Assembly: GCA_028874915.1 (NCBI GenBank)
Contig: JAPPHA010000106.1
Coordinates: 1 to 51,532 of the forward strand
Source: Paracoccaceae bacterium
Lineage (GTDB): Bacteria > Pseudomonadota > Alphaproteobacteria > Rhodobacterales > Rhodobacteraceae
DNA: 51,532 nt
Direction: 5' to 3'
Shown here: piece by piece, positions 27,560 through 36,374 of the stretch
How the letters are laid out: each line of letters opens with the position of its first letter
Position numbering within the stretch: position 1 is the first letter of the stretch
The notes under the pieces: model-generated
What the model was told of the DNA's origin: nothing
Database searches by the model: none
The model's input: the letters and a program-made list of their open reading frames with translations, nothing else
Position numbers and translations under genes: made by a program

Positions 27560-27573
27560 TCAAACCGCTTTGA
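27560..27573. promoter_or_regulatory. LacI-type operator for AglR
   Basis: TCAAACCGCTTTGA is a near-perfect palindrome with 5-bp arms (TCAAA/TTTGA) and the central CG pair typical of LacI-family operators. It begins 6 bases after the proposed -10 box of aglE, the usual place for steric repression, and lies between the divergent aglR and aglE genes. Confidence 0.65.
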
Positions 27574-27599
27574 ATAGGTTTGGGGTCTGTTCTGAATCC

Positions 27600-27613
27600 T
27601 GAAAGCGCATCAA
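27600..27613. promoter_or_regulatory. Possible second AglR half-operator
   Basis: TGAAAGCGCATCAA has a good LacI-type left half (TGAAAGCG) but a degraded right half. Its centre is 40 bases from that of the operator at 27560, about four helical turns, which would allow cooperative binding. It ends just before the aglE ribosome binding site GGAGGA (27615-27620). Confidence 0.35.
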
Positions 27614-27623
27614 CGGAGGACAT

Positions 27624-28895
27624 ATGATGAAAAACGTTTTATTCGCGAGCGCGGCTGTACTGGCGCTGGGCGCGGGCACAGCCACCGCTGAAAAACTCAC
27701 AGTCTTCGGCCCATGGCTTGGACCGGACCAAGATGCGGTCGAGGCCGTTCTTGCAGACTTTGCCGCACAGTACGAACACGACGTCAGCTATGTCGGTTCG
27801 GACAGTTTCGAGCAACAGATCCTTGTTGATGCCGAAGCAGGTTCTGCGCCGAACATCGCTGTGTTCCCGCAGCCGGGTCTGGCAACCGACATGGCGTCCC
27901 GCGGCTTCCTGATCCCTTTGAAAGACGGAACGGCCGACTGGATCCGTGAAAACTATGCCGCCGGACAGTCGTGGGTCGATCTGGGCACCTATGCAGGCGC
28001 TGACGGCAACGATCAGTTGTACGGTTTCTTCTACAAGGTCGATGTGAAGTCCCTGGTCTGGTACAGCCCCGAAAACTTTGAAGACGCGGACTATGAAGTC
28101 CCGACCACCATGGAGGAGCTCAAGGCTCTGAACGACCAGATCGTCGCCGATGGCGGCACGCCCTGGTGCATCGGCCTGGGATCGGGGGGTGCAACTGGCT
28201 GGCCGGCCACCGACTGGGTCGAAGACATGATGCTGCGCACGCAGTCACCTGCCGACTATGACGCTTGGGTCGACAACGAACTGAAATTCACCGACGCCAA
28301 AGTTGTTGGTGCCATCGAGGAATTCGGCGCCTTCGCACGTAACGACGCCTATGTTGCCGGCGGAGCCGGTGCCGTTGCTTCGACCGACTTTCGAGATTCG
28401 CCGAAGGGCCTCTTCTCTTCGCCGCCACAATGCTACATGCACCGTCAGGCATCGTTCATTCCGGCATTCTTCCCTGAAGGAACCGTTGTTGGCGAAGACG
28501 CGGACTTCTTCTACTTCCCGGCATACGAAAGCAAGGATCTCGGCAAACCTGTTCTTGGTGCCGGTACGGTATGGACCATCACGAATGACAGCCAAGCTGC
28601 TCATGACTTGATCGAGTATCTGCAGGATCCTGGCGCACACGAGATCTGGATGGCGCGCAAGGGCTTCCTGACGCCGCACAAAGGCGTAAATCCTGAAGCG
28701 TTCGGCGACCCGACCCTGAGAAAAATGAACGACATTCTGCTTAACGCAACCACGTTCCGTTTCGACGGTTCCGACCTGATGCCAGGCGGAGTTGGCGCGG
28801 GGTCGTTCTGGACGGGCATGGTTGACTATGCCGGTGGCAAGTCCGCGACGGACGTCGCTGCTGAAGTCCAGGCTTCCTGGGATGCGCTGAAATAG
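27624..28895 (+). CDS. aglE: Alpha-glucoside ABC transporter, substrate-binding protein
   Basis: This is the periplasmic receptor of the alpha-glucoside (sucrose, maltose, trehalose) importer. The 423-residue protein has a signal peptide with cleavage near ATA/EK (MMKNVLFASAAVLALGAG then TATAEKL). It shows the ABC sugar-binding type 1 fold: LTVFGPWLG, GSAPNIAVFPQPG, YGFFYKVDVKSLVWY, and the C-terminal ALK end after ADVQ-type helices. There is a double ATG (27624 and 27627) with a strong GGAGGA. It opens aglEFGAK, and the next 100 bases hold a hairpin that may raise its expression over the permeases. Confidence 0.93.
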   Translation: MMKNVLFASAAVLALGAGTATAEKLTVFGPWLGPDQDAVEAVLADFAAQYEHDVSYVGSDSFEQQILVDAEAGSAPNIAVFPQPGLATDMASRGFLIPLKDGTADWIRENYAAGQSWVDLGTYAGADGNDQLYGFFYKVDVKSLVWYSPENFEDADYEVPTTMEELKALNDQIVADGGTPWCIGLGSGGATGWPATDWVEDMMLRTQSPADYDAWVDNELKFTDAKVVGAIEEFGAFARNDAYVAGGAGAVASTDFRDSPKGLFSSPPQCYMHRQASFIPAFFPEGTVVGEDADFFYFPAYESKDLGKPVLGAGTVWTITNDSQAAHDLIEYLQDPGAHEIWMARKGFLTPHKGVNPEAFGDPTLRKMNDILLNATTFRFDGSDLMPGGVGAGSFWTGMVDYAGGKSATDVAAEVQASWDALK

Positions 28896-28909
28896 TTGGC
28901 AACGCATTC

Positions 28910-28935
28910 GGGCGCTCCGAACCCTCGGGGCGCCC
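28910..28935 (+). terminator. Hairpin between aglE and aglF
   Basis: GGGCGCTCCGA (28910-28920) pairs with TCGGGGCGCCC (28925-28935) around the loop ACCC: 11 bp with one G-U. It follows the binding-protein stop by 15 bases. Such hairpins commonly protect the upstream message or stop most transcripts, giving more receptor than permease. Confidence 0.65.
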
Positions 28936-28997
28936 TTGAATGTGCCCTGTCTTTCATTAGCCGGCAACTGGTGCCTACGTAGCTAAGGAAGACCCCC

Positions 28998-30230
28998 ATG
29001 CACCCAGCGCTTCAAGGTCTGATCACGATCGTCATCGGTGTTGGTGGCTGCGTCGGCTACTTCTATTTTTCGAACCAGATCCTGGACAGGTTCATTTTCC
29101 CGCCTCGCGGCGACGATCCCGGGCGCAACATCAACCGCGCCAATATGGTTCGCCCCTGGCTGTTCCTGTTTCCTGCAATTTTCGCTCTGGGCCTTTACCT
29201 CGCCTATCCGGTGTTCGAGACACTGCGTCTTTCGGTGACGGACCGCTCTCTGGACGGGGCATTCGTGGGCCTCGCCAATTATGGCCAGATGTTCGGCGAA
29301 CCGAAGTTCTGGGAGGCGCTGCGCAACAACATGTTCTGGTTGATCGTTGTGCCGGCAACTTCAACGGCCTTCGGTCTTCTGGTCGCCCAGTTGACCGATC
29401 GTATCGCCTGGGGCAGCGCTGCGAAATCCGTGATCTTCATGCCGATGGCGATATCCTTCGTCGGGGCCTCGGTGATCTTCAAGCTGATCTACGATGCACG
29501 TCCGGTCGAACAGGCCCAGATCGGTATTCTGAACGCAATCTGGCTTCAATTCGAGGGAGGTCCCGGTTCGTTTGTCTTTCTGCGGCTCCTGCCAGCGATC
29601 ATGCTTTTGAGCTTTGCGGCCATTTTGGTCTACGCGACATATATCGTCGCCTTGCGATTGACGTCTGATCGACGTCAAAAAGGCTGGCTCACGCCCCTTG
29701 TTCAGATTGGTCTTTCGGTTTTCGGAGCCTGGCTCGTGATCCTGGCGCTGATCAATTCGGTCCAGGTCTTTTCGGTGGAATACGCCTATGGTGAACCGCA
29801 ACAATGGCTGACACTGCCTTTCTGGAACAATTTCTTTCTGATGGTGGTGCTGATCTGGATCCAGACCGGCTTTGCAATGGTGATTTTGTCGGCCGCGCTG
29901 CGCGGAATTCCGGAAGAAACGGTTGAAGCCGCAATCGTTGACGGGGCCAATCCGTTCCAGGTCTTCTTCCAGATCAAGGTGCCACAGATCGTGTCAACCA
30001 TCGTGGTGGTCTGGACGACGATCACGCTTACGGTTCTCAAGGTATTCGACATCGTTTTCGCCATGACCAACGGTCAGTGGCAAACGCAAGTGCTTGCGAA
30101 TTACATGTTCGACAAGTTGTTCCGCGCCAATGACTGGGGAGTCGGATCGGCCAGCGCGATCATCATCATGCTGCTGGTGTCACCGATCCTGGTCTGGAAT
30201 GTGGCCAATGCTCGGAAAGAGATGAGGTAG
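28998..30230 (+). CDS. aglF: Alpha-glucoside ABC transporter permease AglF
   Basis: This is the inner-membrane permease of the alpha-glucoside importer (MalF-like role). The 410-residue protein has an N-terminal anchor (about 5-30), a second membrane segment after NMVRPWLFLFPAI, and the cytoplasmic EAA loop (EETVEAAIVDGANPFQVFF) near 308-330 that docks with the ATPase. Between QIGILNAIW and PQQWLTLPFWNNF, about 175-270, there is an inserted stretch with two extra hydrophobic segments (LLPAIMLLSFAAILVYATYI and IGLSVFGAWLVILALI) that I do not expect in AglF. AAGGA precedes the ATG. It is followed by aglG after 4 bases. Confidence 0.9.
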   Translation: MHPALQGLITIVIGVGGCVGYFYFSNQILDRFIFPPRGDDPGRNINRANMVRPWLFLFPAIFALGLYLAYPVFETLRLSVTDRSLDGAFVGLANYGQMFGEPKFWEALRNNMFWLIVVPATSTAFGLLVAQLTDRIAWGSAAKSVIFMPMAISFVGASVIFKLIYDARPVEQAQIGILNAIWLQFEGGPGSFVFLRLLPAIMLLSFAAILVYATYIVALRLTSDRRQKGWLTPLVQIGLSVFGAWLVILALINSVQVFSVEYAYGEPQQWLTLPFWNNFFLMVVLIWIQTGFAMVILSAALRGIPEETVEAAIVDGANPFQVFFQIKVPQIVSTIVVVWTTITLTVLKVFDIVFAMTNGQWQTQVLANYMFDKLFRANDWGVGSASAIIIMLLVSPILVWNVANARKEMR

Positions 30231-30234
30231 GTCG

Positions 30235-31377
30235 ATGGATACTATCGCCGGCACCAAACCGACACTCACCTGGGCCGTTCATATTTCGGTCGCGCTCCTT
30301 GTCGTTCTCTGGCTTTTCCCGACGGTTGGACTGTTCGTGTCCTCCTTCCGGACGGCGGACCAAATTTCCGGAAGCGGCTGGTGGTCGTCCATGTTTCCCC
30401 AGGAACGGCAAAACCCGGCAATCCGCCTGAGCGGAGAGGAGTTGCAGGAGGGTGAACTGTTCGTCATCTCCGGCAACGTTTTTGACGGTTCCGAGGCCGC
30501 CGTCAGCCTGTGGGGCACGTCGTCAAGGGCGCCGCAGGCATTCCAGCCTGGCGAAACCTCGGAACTTTCCAGGGACCGCACTGTCACTCTGGAAGTGAAC
30601 GGAGATTTTCGCTTCACCGCCACCGAAAGCCAGGAAGGCAAACGCCTGCCGCGGGTCTTCACCACAGCCACCACGCCCCCGGATTTCACGCTGGAAAACT
30701 ACGACAAGATGCTCTTTGACGAGAGCAACATCGAAGGCATGGCCCGGGCCTTCTTCAACACGCTGACCGTGACGATTCCGGCAACCATCATCCCCATCGT
30801 CGTTGCAGCCTTCGCGGCGTATGCGCTGGCGTGGATGGAGTTCCCGGGTCGCGCACTCCTGATCGCCATGGTCGTGGGGCTTCTGGTGGTGCCGCTTCAA
30901 CTGGCCCTGATCCCGCTGCTGAAACTCCATCTGAATATCGGGATTGGAAAGGGCTATCTCGGGGTCTGGCTCGCGCACACGGGCTTCGGGTTGCCACTTG
31001 CAGTCTATTTGCTCAGGAACTACATGGTTGGCCTTCCCAAGGACATCATCGAGAATGCCAAAGTTGACGGCGCCACGGACTTCCTGATTTTCACCAGGAT
31101 CATCCTGCCGCTCAGCTTTCCAGCACTCGCTTCCTTCGCGATCTTCCAGTTCCTTTGGACCTGGAATGACTTGCTCGTGGCGAAAGTGTTTCTGATTGAC
31201 GCAACCGGCGAAACCACGGTGATGACAAACCAGATCGTGGAACTGCTTGGCACCCGTGGAGGCAACTGGGAAATCCTCGCAACGGCCGCTTTCGTTTCGA
31301 TCGCAATCCCGCTGATCGTTTTCTTCGCGATGCAACGCTACCTGGTCCGGGGCTTGCTCGCCGGTTCCGTAAAATAG
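30235..31377 (+). CDS. aglG: Alpha-glucoside ABC transporter permease AglG
   Basis: This is the second permease (MalG-like). The 380-residue protein begins with a membrane segment (about 10-35), then a soluble periplasmic insert of about 100 residues (ISGSGWWSSMFPQERQNP to RLPRVFTTATTPPDFTLENY), known from AglG proteins, followed by the transport domain with the EAA loop (ENAKVDGATDFLIFTRIILP) near 262-281. The start is 4 bases after aglF. The last segment LVRGLLAGSVK is the typical MalG-family C-terminus. Confidence 0.92.
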   Translation: MDTIAGTKPTLTWAVHISVALLVVLWLFPTVGLFVSSFRTADQISGSGWWSSMFPQERQNPAIRLSGEELQEGELFVISGNVFDGSEAAVSLWGTSSRAPQAFQPGETSELSRDRTVTLEVNGDFRFTATESQEGKRLPRVFTTATTPPDFTLENYDKMLFDESNIEGMARAFFNTLTVTIPATIIPIVVAAFAAYALAWMEFPGRALLIAMVVGLLVVPLQLALIPLLKLHLNIGIGKGYLGVWLAHTGFGLPLAVYLLRNYMVGLPKDIIENAKVDGATDFLIFTRIILPLSFPALASFAIFQFLWTWNDLLVAKVFLIDATGETTVMTNQIVELLGTRGGNWEILATAAFVSIAIPLIVFFAMQRYLVRGLLAGSVK

Positions 31378-31389
31378 ACGTTCTGTCTG

Positions 31390-33042
31390 ATGAATGTGCA
31401 GATCCGAACAACCAGTACCTTCGACAACAGGTCTGATCCCGACTGGTGGCGCGGCGCGGTCATCTATCAGGTCTATCCGCGTTCATTCCAGGATTCCAAC
31501 GGTGACGGCGTCGGGGATCTGCCCGGCATAACCGAACGCCTTCCCTACATCGCTTCGCTTGGGGTCGACGCGCTCTGGATTTCGCCGTTCTTCACGTCGC
31601 CAATGAAGGATTTCGGCTATGACGTCAGCGATTATCGTGATGTCGATCCGATGTTCGGGACTTTGGGCGATTTCGACGGGTTGTTGGCCCGTGCGCATGA
31701 ATCGGGCCTGCGCGTCATGATCGATCTGGTGCTGTCGCACACTTCAGACCAGCACCGGTGGTTTGAAGAAAGCCGCGAGAATGCGTCGAACCCGAGATCC
31801 GACTGGTACGTCTGGGCCGATCCGAAACCGGATGGAACCCCGCCCAACAACTGGCTGTCCGTATTCGGTGGTTCAGCCTGGCATTGGGAAGGTCGGCGTC
31901 AGCAGTACTACCTGCACAACTTCTTGATCTCGCAGCCTGATTTGAATTTCCACAACACGGACGTTCAGAACCAACTGCTTGATATAGCCCGCTTCTGGCT
32001 TGATCGTGGCGTCGATGGTTTCCGGCTGGATACCATCAACTTCTACATGCACGACGAAGCCCTGCGAGACAACCCGCCCCTGCCACCTGATCTGCGAAAC
32101 GCCACCATCGCCCCGCAGGTGAACCCATACAACCATCAGGATCACGTCCACGACAAGAACCACCCCAACAATCCGGCCTTTCTGAGAAAGCTTCGCGCGG
32201 TCATGGAACCGTATGGAGCGGTCGCGGTCGGCGAGGTCGGCGATGCCCAAAAGGGATTGGAGATCATGGCCCAGTACACCGCCGGCAATGACCAGGTGCA
32301 TATGTGCTATGCCTTTGAACTTTTGACCAACAATTGCCCAACGGCGGAAAAAATCTCGTCCTTAATGACAAGGTTCGAGGGCGTGACATCGGACAGTTGG
32401 CCTTGTTGGGCGTTTTCCAATCACGACACGGTGCGCCACGCGACCCGCTGGGGTCTGCCTTTGGAAGGACTGAAGGCCATGACCACGCTGATGATGTGTT
32501 GGCGCGGATCGGCCTGTATTTATCAGGGTGAGGAACTGGGTCTAACGGAAGCAGAAGTGGCATTTGAAGACCTGAAAGATCCCTACGGCATTGAATTCTG
32601 GCCAGGATTCAAGGGGCGCGATGGCTGCCGAACCCCGATGGTCTGGAAGACACAGGGTGACTTTGCCGGTTTCGGCAGTACTAAACCTTGGTTGCCGGTT
32701 AGCCCGGCGCAAGTTGCAAAGGCCGTGGACCGGCAGGAAGAAGATCCGGGAGCCATTCTGCACCACTACCGGCACGCCATTGCATTTCGCCGAAAACACC
32801 AGATCTTGAAGACAGGAAAACAGGCTGGAATGGCACCGAAGGATGGTGTTTTGACCTTCAGGCGTGTCGGGCGCGGAAAGGAAGTCTTCTGCGCTTTCAA
32901 CCTGACGGAAGACACGAAGCCGATTGAACTTCCCGCGGGGGAATGGATGCCACTCGGTACCGAACTCGGAGCGGTTTCGGAAATCTTCGGCAAGCGCCTG
33001 GCTCTTGGGCCCTGGCAACCTGTGATAGCGGCAAAGTCCTGA
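31390..33042 (+). CDS. aglA: Alpha-glucosidase, GH13
   Basis: This cytoplasmic alpha-glucosidase hydrolyses the imported alpha-glucosides. The 550-residue TIM-barrel protein has the GH13 conserved regions: DLVLSHTSD (112-120), GFRLDTINF with nucleophile D214, AVGEVGD with acid/base E282, and FSNHDTVRH with transition-state stabiliser D346. The early WWRGAVIYQVYPRSFQDSN matches oligo-1,6-glucosidase and AglA-type enzymes. There is no signal peptide. The ATG is 12 bases after the aglG stop, and aglK begins 11 bases after its stop, as in rhizobial aglEFGAK. Confidence 0.95.
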   Translation: MNVQIRTTSTFDNRSDPDWWRGAVIYQVYPRSFQDSNGDGVGDLPGITERLPYIASLGVDALWISPFFTSPMKDFGYDVSDYRDVDPMFGTLGDFDGLLARAHESGLRVMIDLVLSHTSDQHRWFEESRENASNPRSDWYVWADPKPDGTPPNNWLSVFGGSAWHWEGRRQQYYLHNFLISQPDLNFHNTDVQNQLLDIARFWLDRGVDGFRLDTINFYMHDEALRDNPPLPPDLRNATIAPQVNPYNHQDHVHDKNHPNNPAFLRKLRAVMEPYGAVAVGEVGDAQKGLEIMAQYTAGNDQVHMCYAFELLTNNCPTAEKISSLMTRFEGVTSDSWPCWAFSNHDTVRHATRWGLPLEGLKAMTTLMMCWRGSACIYQGEELGLTEAEVAFEDLKDPYGIEFWPGFKGRDGCRTPMVWKTQGDFAGFGSTKPWLPVSPAQVAKAVDRQEEDPGAILHHYRHAIAFRRKHQILKTGKQAGMAPKDGVLTFRRVGRGKEVFCAFNLTEDTKPIELPAGEWMPLGTELGAVSEIFGKRLALGPWQPVIAAKS

Positions 33043-33053
33043 GGATTGGACAG

Positions 33054-34142
33054 ATGGCTGATCTCAAACTGACAAGTATCGAAAAGACTTACGGCGTCAA
33101 TGTGAACGTTCTGAAAGATATCAATCTCGACATCCAAAAGGGCGAATTGATCGTCTTTGTCGGACCTTCAGGCTGCGGGAAATCCACACTCTTGCGCATG
33201 ATCGCCGGGCTTGAAAAAATCACCAGCGGCACTTTGGAAATTGACGGTCTGGTCGTCAACGATGTACCGCCGGCCCAGCGCGGTATCGCGATGGTGTTCC
33301 AGTCTTATGCGCTTTATCCGCATATGACCGTGCGCGACAATATGGCCTTCGCACTGAAAATCGCAAAGAAATCCAAGCCGGAAATCGATGCGGCCATCGA
33401 ACAGGCGGCCCGGATTCTTCAACTAGAACCCTATCTGGATCGCCTGCCAAAGGCCTTATCGGGCGGTCAGCGCCAGCGTGTCGCCATAGGTCGGTCAATC
33501 GTGCGCGATCCGAAAGTCTATCTTTTCGATGAGCCGCTGTCGAACCTCGATGCAGGACTCCGCGTTGCAACGCGGATCGAGATTGCCCAGCTCAAGGAAA
33601 GCATGCCTGACTCCACCATGATTTACGTAACGCATGATCAGGTCGAGGCAATGACGCTCGCCAGTCGCATTGTCGTACTTGCCAATCGTGGAATCGCGCA
33701 GGTCGGTACACCGCTGGAACTCTATGAAAGGCCAGAGAACGAATTCGTTGCTCAGTTCATAGGTTCCCCTTCAATGAACCTGATGCCCGGGAAGATCGTT
33801 TCCACGGGAAAGGAAACGATTGTCGAACTGGACGGTGGTGGCAAGGCGCGTTCATCCATTTCTACAGGAGACGACCTGGTGGGTTCGAGTGTCAATATCG
33901 GGATTCGACCAGAAGATTTCGAGCTGACTGAAGACGAGCAATGTTATTCAGGCAAAGTCGCGATTACGGAAGCACTGGGAGAGGTAACTCTGTTGTATTT
34001 TGAGCAGAAGGAGCGCGACGCACCGATTATTGCGAAGTTGCCCGGCATTCATCGCGAGATCCGGGGCGAAGTTGTCAAACTGTCAGCACGGCGAGACAAG
34101 ATCCACTTGTTCAAGGCAGGACGTTCGTTGCGCCCAAACTGA
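33054..34142 (+). CDS. aglK: Alpha-glucoside ABC transporter ATP-binding protein
   Basis: AglK is the MalK-like ATPase that powers the importer. The 362-residue protein has Walker A GPSGCGKST at 37-45, the Q-loop in FQSYALYPH, signature LSGGQRQR near 135-142, Walker B VYLFDEP near 155-161, and the H-loop in YVTHDQVEAMT. A C-terminal regulatory OB-type domain (about 240-362, with NIGIRPEDFEL) matches sugar ABC ATPases. The start is the ATG at 33054, not the longer frame inside aglA. It ends the operon; a large hairpin follows. Confidence 0.95.
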   Translation: MADLKLTSIEKTYGVNVNVLKDINLDIQKGELIVFVGPSGCGKSTLLRMIAGLEKITSGTLEIDGLVVNDVPPAQRGIAMVFQSYALYPHMTVRDNMAFALKIAKKSKPEIDAAIEQAARILQLEPYLDRLPKALSGGQRQRVAIGRSIVRDPKVYLFDEPLSNLDAGLRVATRIEIAQLKESMPDSTMIYVTHDQVEAMTLASRIVVLANRGIAQVGTPLELYERPENEFVAQFIGSPSMNLMPGKIVSTGKETIVELDGGGKARSSISTGDDLVGSSVNIGIRPEDFELTEDEQCYSGKVAITEALGEVTLLYFEQKERDAPIIAKLPGIHREIRGEVVKLSARRDKIHLFKAGRSLRPN

Positions 34143-34176
34143 ATCAGGCTGACGATGCCGGGAACAGGCGGCCACT

Positions 34177-34225
34177 CCATTCGCATTCGTCGAGGCAAAG
34201 GTGTGCCTCGACGGTGGCGGAATGG
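34177..34225 (+). terminator. Large hairpin after aglK
   Basis: The inner stem GTCGAGGCA (34189-34197) with TGCCTCGAC (34204-34212) is 9 bp, perfect, with loop AAGGTG. An outer stem CCATTC (34177-34182) with GAATGG (34220-34225), plus an adjacent GC pair block, extends it around a 4x4 internal loop. It starts 34 bases after the aglK stop. No T-run follows. Confidence 0.6.
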
Positions 34226-34273
34226 CGGATTCTGACTTACCGTCATGGAATTCAGACGTAGGTATTGCTGCCA

Positions 34274-34492
34274 ATGGCGGCGTTCGGCCGCAGGACCTTC
34301 TTTCGACTGATGCGGGCGTCCCTTTTGAGTACGGGGTCGAGATCGTCGAAGTTCTCGGAGAGATTTCGCAACTTTCTTGAAACGGCGGGTGGTGATCATC
34401 AGAGCTTCAAGCCGAAAAAATTCAATGGCATACGGTACGAACGTGAGTTGTTCAGGCTTTGGCATGAACTCATGAAGATGGTTGGGTTCTAG
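34274..34492 (+). CDS. Small basic protein of unknown function (candidate)
   Basis: This is a 72-residue open frame rich in Arg, Lys and Phe with a rather orderly look (RFRNFLETAGGDHQSF, then RYERELFRLWHELMKMVGF at the C-terminus). I do not recognise the family. Codon third positions are GC-rich in this frame, which mildly supports coding. No convincing ribosome binding site precedes the ATG. It may be a remnant or a chance frame. Confidence 0.28.
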   Translation: MAAFGRRTFFRLMRASLLSTGSRSSKFSERFRNFLETAGGDHQSFKPKKFNGIRYERELFRLWHELMKMVGF

Positions 34493-34766
34493 GATCAGAG
34501 TCCGGAATCGGTTAAACGTCGGGGACGCGAAGAGGCCGATGCCAACGCTCGGCCCCCGTTTTCGGATCAAACTTCAGTTCCGGCATCCCACCTTCGATCG
34601 CTTTCAACGATTGTCTGCGAACGGGGATTGCGCTCACGGGACTGGATGCCTCGCCTCGGGTGTGACCGTTCAGCCGGATTCGGTCAGTTCAAGTGCTCCG
34701 GGTTGAGCCAGCCAACTCAGTCCCCGTCTACGTAGATGAAGTCCGGCGCCGATCCAGTTTACGTAG

Positions 34767-35333
<567 letters not shown>

Positions 35334-35505
35334 ATGCCAGGGAGTTGTCCCGACTGTCATACGTCACCACATCCGAAGATCTCGGTTCGCCGGGCAGTAG
35401 CGATGTTCCATCGGCGTCGGATGGGCCGGCCTGGAACGTCACCAACATTGAAATCCGGACGGACCTGTGAAGTATGGGTTTTGTCCAGTCACGTGAGGAG
35501 ACCGA

Positions 35506-36258
35506 ATGATGAAAAAGCTGCTTGGGGCCATGACGGCAATTGCAATCCTCCCCTCGGCGCTGTTGGCCGCCGATCTCGAAGGCAAAATCTTCAGTATCGG
35601 GACCGACGCTACTTATCCTCCCATGGAGATCATCGACGAGGCAACCGGTGAAATCGTCGGATTTGACATCGATGTCATGAATGCCGTCTGCGCAGAAATC
35701 AACTGCGTTGCTGAATTCGTGAACACTGCGTGGGACGGGATATTTGCTGCACTTCAACAGGGTGAGTTTGACCTCGTCATGTCCGGTGTGTCGATCACCG
35801 ATGAACGAGACCTGACCATGGACTTCTCCGATCCCTACCTGATCGTCAGCCAGGCGATCCTGATTCGGGTCGAAGACGAGGGTCTGACACTTGACGACTT
35901 TACCGCCGGAGGACGGAAACTGGGGTCACAGACGGGAACGACCAATGCTGCCCTGGCGGAAGAACTGGTCGGCCGTGAAAGTGTTCAGTTGTATGACCTG
36001 TTTTCAGCTGCAATCCAGGCTTTGCAAAATGGCGATGTCGACGGCGTTGTCATTGACGGAACATCCGGCGCTGCCTATGAGCAGCAATTTGCCGGCGAAC
36101 TGACCGTCGGGGTCACCGGGCTGCAGTCCGACCCGCTTGGAATCGTGTTCCAGGAAGGTGACCCTCTTGTCGACGCTTTCAATGAGGGTCTGGCGGCCAT
36201 CCGGGCCAACGGTACGCTGGATACGCTGATCGCCAAGTACTGGTCGACCGAGGAATAG
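35506..36258 (+). CDS. Polar amino acid ABC transporter substrate-binding protein
   Basis: This is a periplasmic receptor of the family 3 solute-binding proteins (His/Arg/Gln type). The 250-residue protein starts with a signal peptide (MMKKLLGAMTAIAILPSALL, cleavage near LLA/AD), then IFSIGTDATYPPME, GFDIDVMNAVCAEI, DLVMSGVSITDERD and GSQTGTTNAALAEE, all family signatures. It is preceded by GAGGAGA. The two Cys at about 64 and 69 (VCAEINCVAEF) likely form the disulfide seen in this family. The ligand is not evident. It is followed by a hairpin and the permease. Confidence 0.92.
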   Translation: MMKKLLGAMTAIAILPSALLAADLEGKIFSIGTDATYPPMEIIDEATGEIVGFDIDVMNAVCAEINCVAEFVNTAWDGIFAALQQGEFDLVMSGVSITDERDLTMDFSDPYLIVSQAILIRVEDEGLTLDDFTAGGRKLGSQTGTTNAALAEELVGRESVQLYDLFSAAIQALQNGDVDGVVIDGTSGAAYEQQFAGELTVGVTGLQSDPLGIVFQEGDPLVDAFNEGLAAIRANGTLDTLIAKYWSTEE

Positions 36259-36308
36259 CCCGCCGGCCATGACGGCGAAGCTGACAATAGGGCTAAAACC
36301 CTGCTCTT

Positions 36309-36335
36309 GCCGGGATTCCGTGATGGATTCCCGGC
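36309..36335 (+). terminator. Hairpin between amino acid binding-protein and permease genes
   Basis: GCCGGGATTCC (36309-36319) with GGATTCCCGGC (36325-36335) gives an 11-position stem with one T-T mismatch and loop GTGAT. It is 50 bases after the binding-protein stop and about 40 before the permease start. It parallels the aglE-aglF hairpin and may likewise favour the receptor. Confidence 0.6.
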
Positions 36336-36374
36336 ATTAAACTCAATCTGAAGTCCATCCGCCCGAGCAATCTT

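Noticed and set aside
30523-31335. 270-codon open frame on the minus strand
   Set aside because: It lies entirely opposite aglG and is rich in His/Gln/Arg as expected for a shadow of a membrane protein gene.
34049-34570. 173-codon minus-strand frame downstream of aglK
   Set aside because: It overlaps the end of aglK and the operon-end hairpin, and has no recognisable domain; more likely chance.
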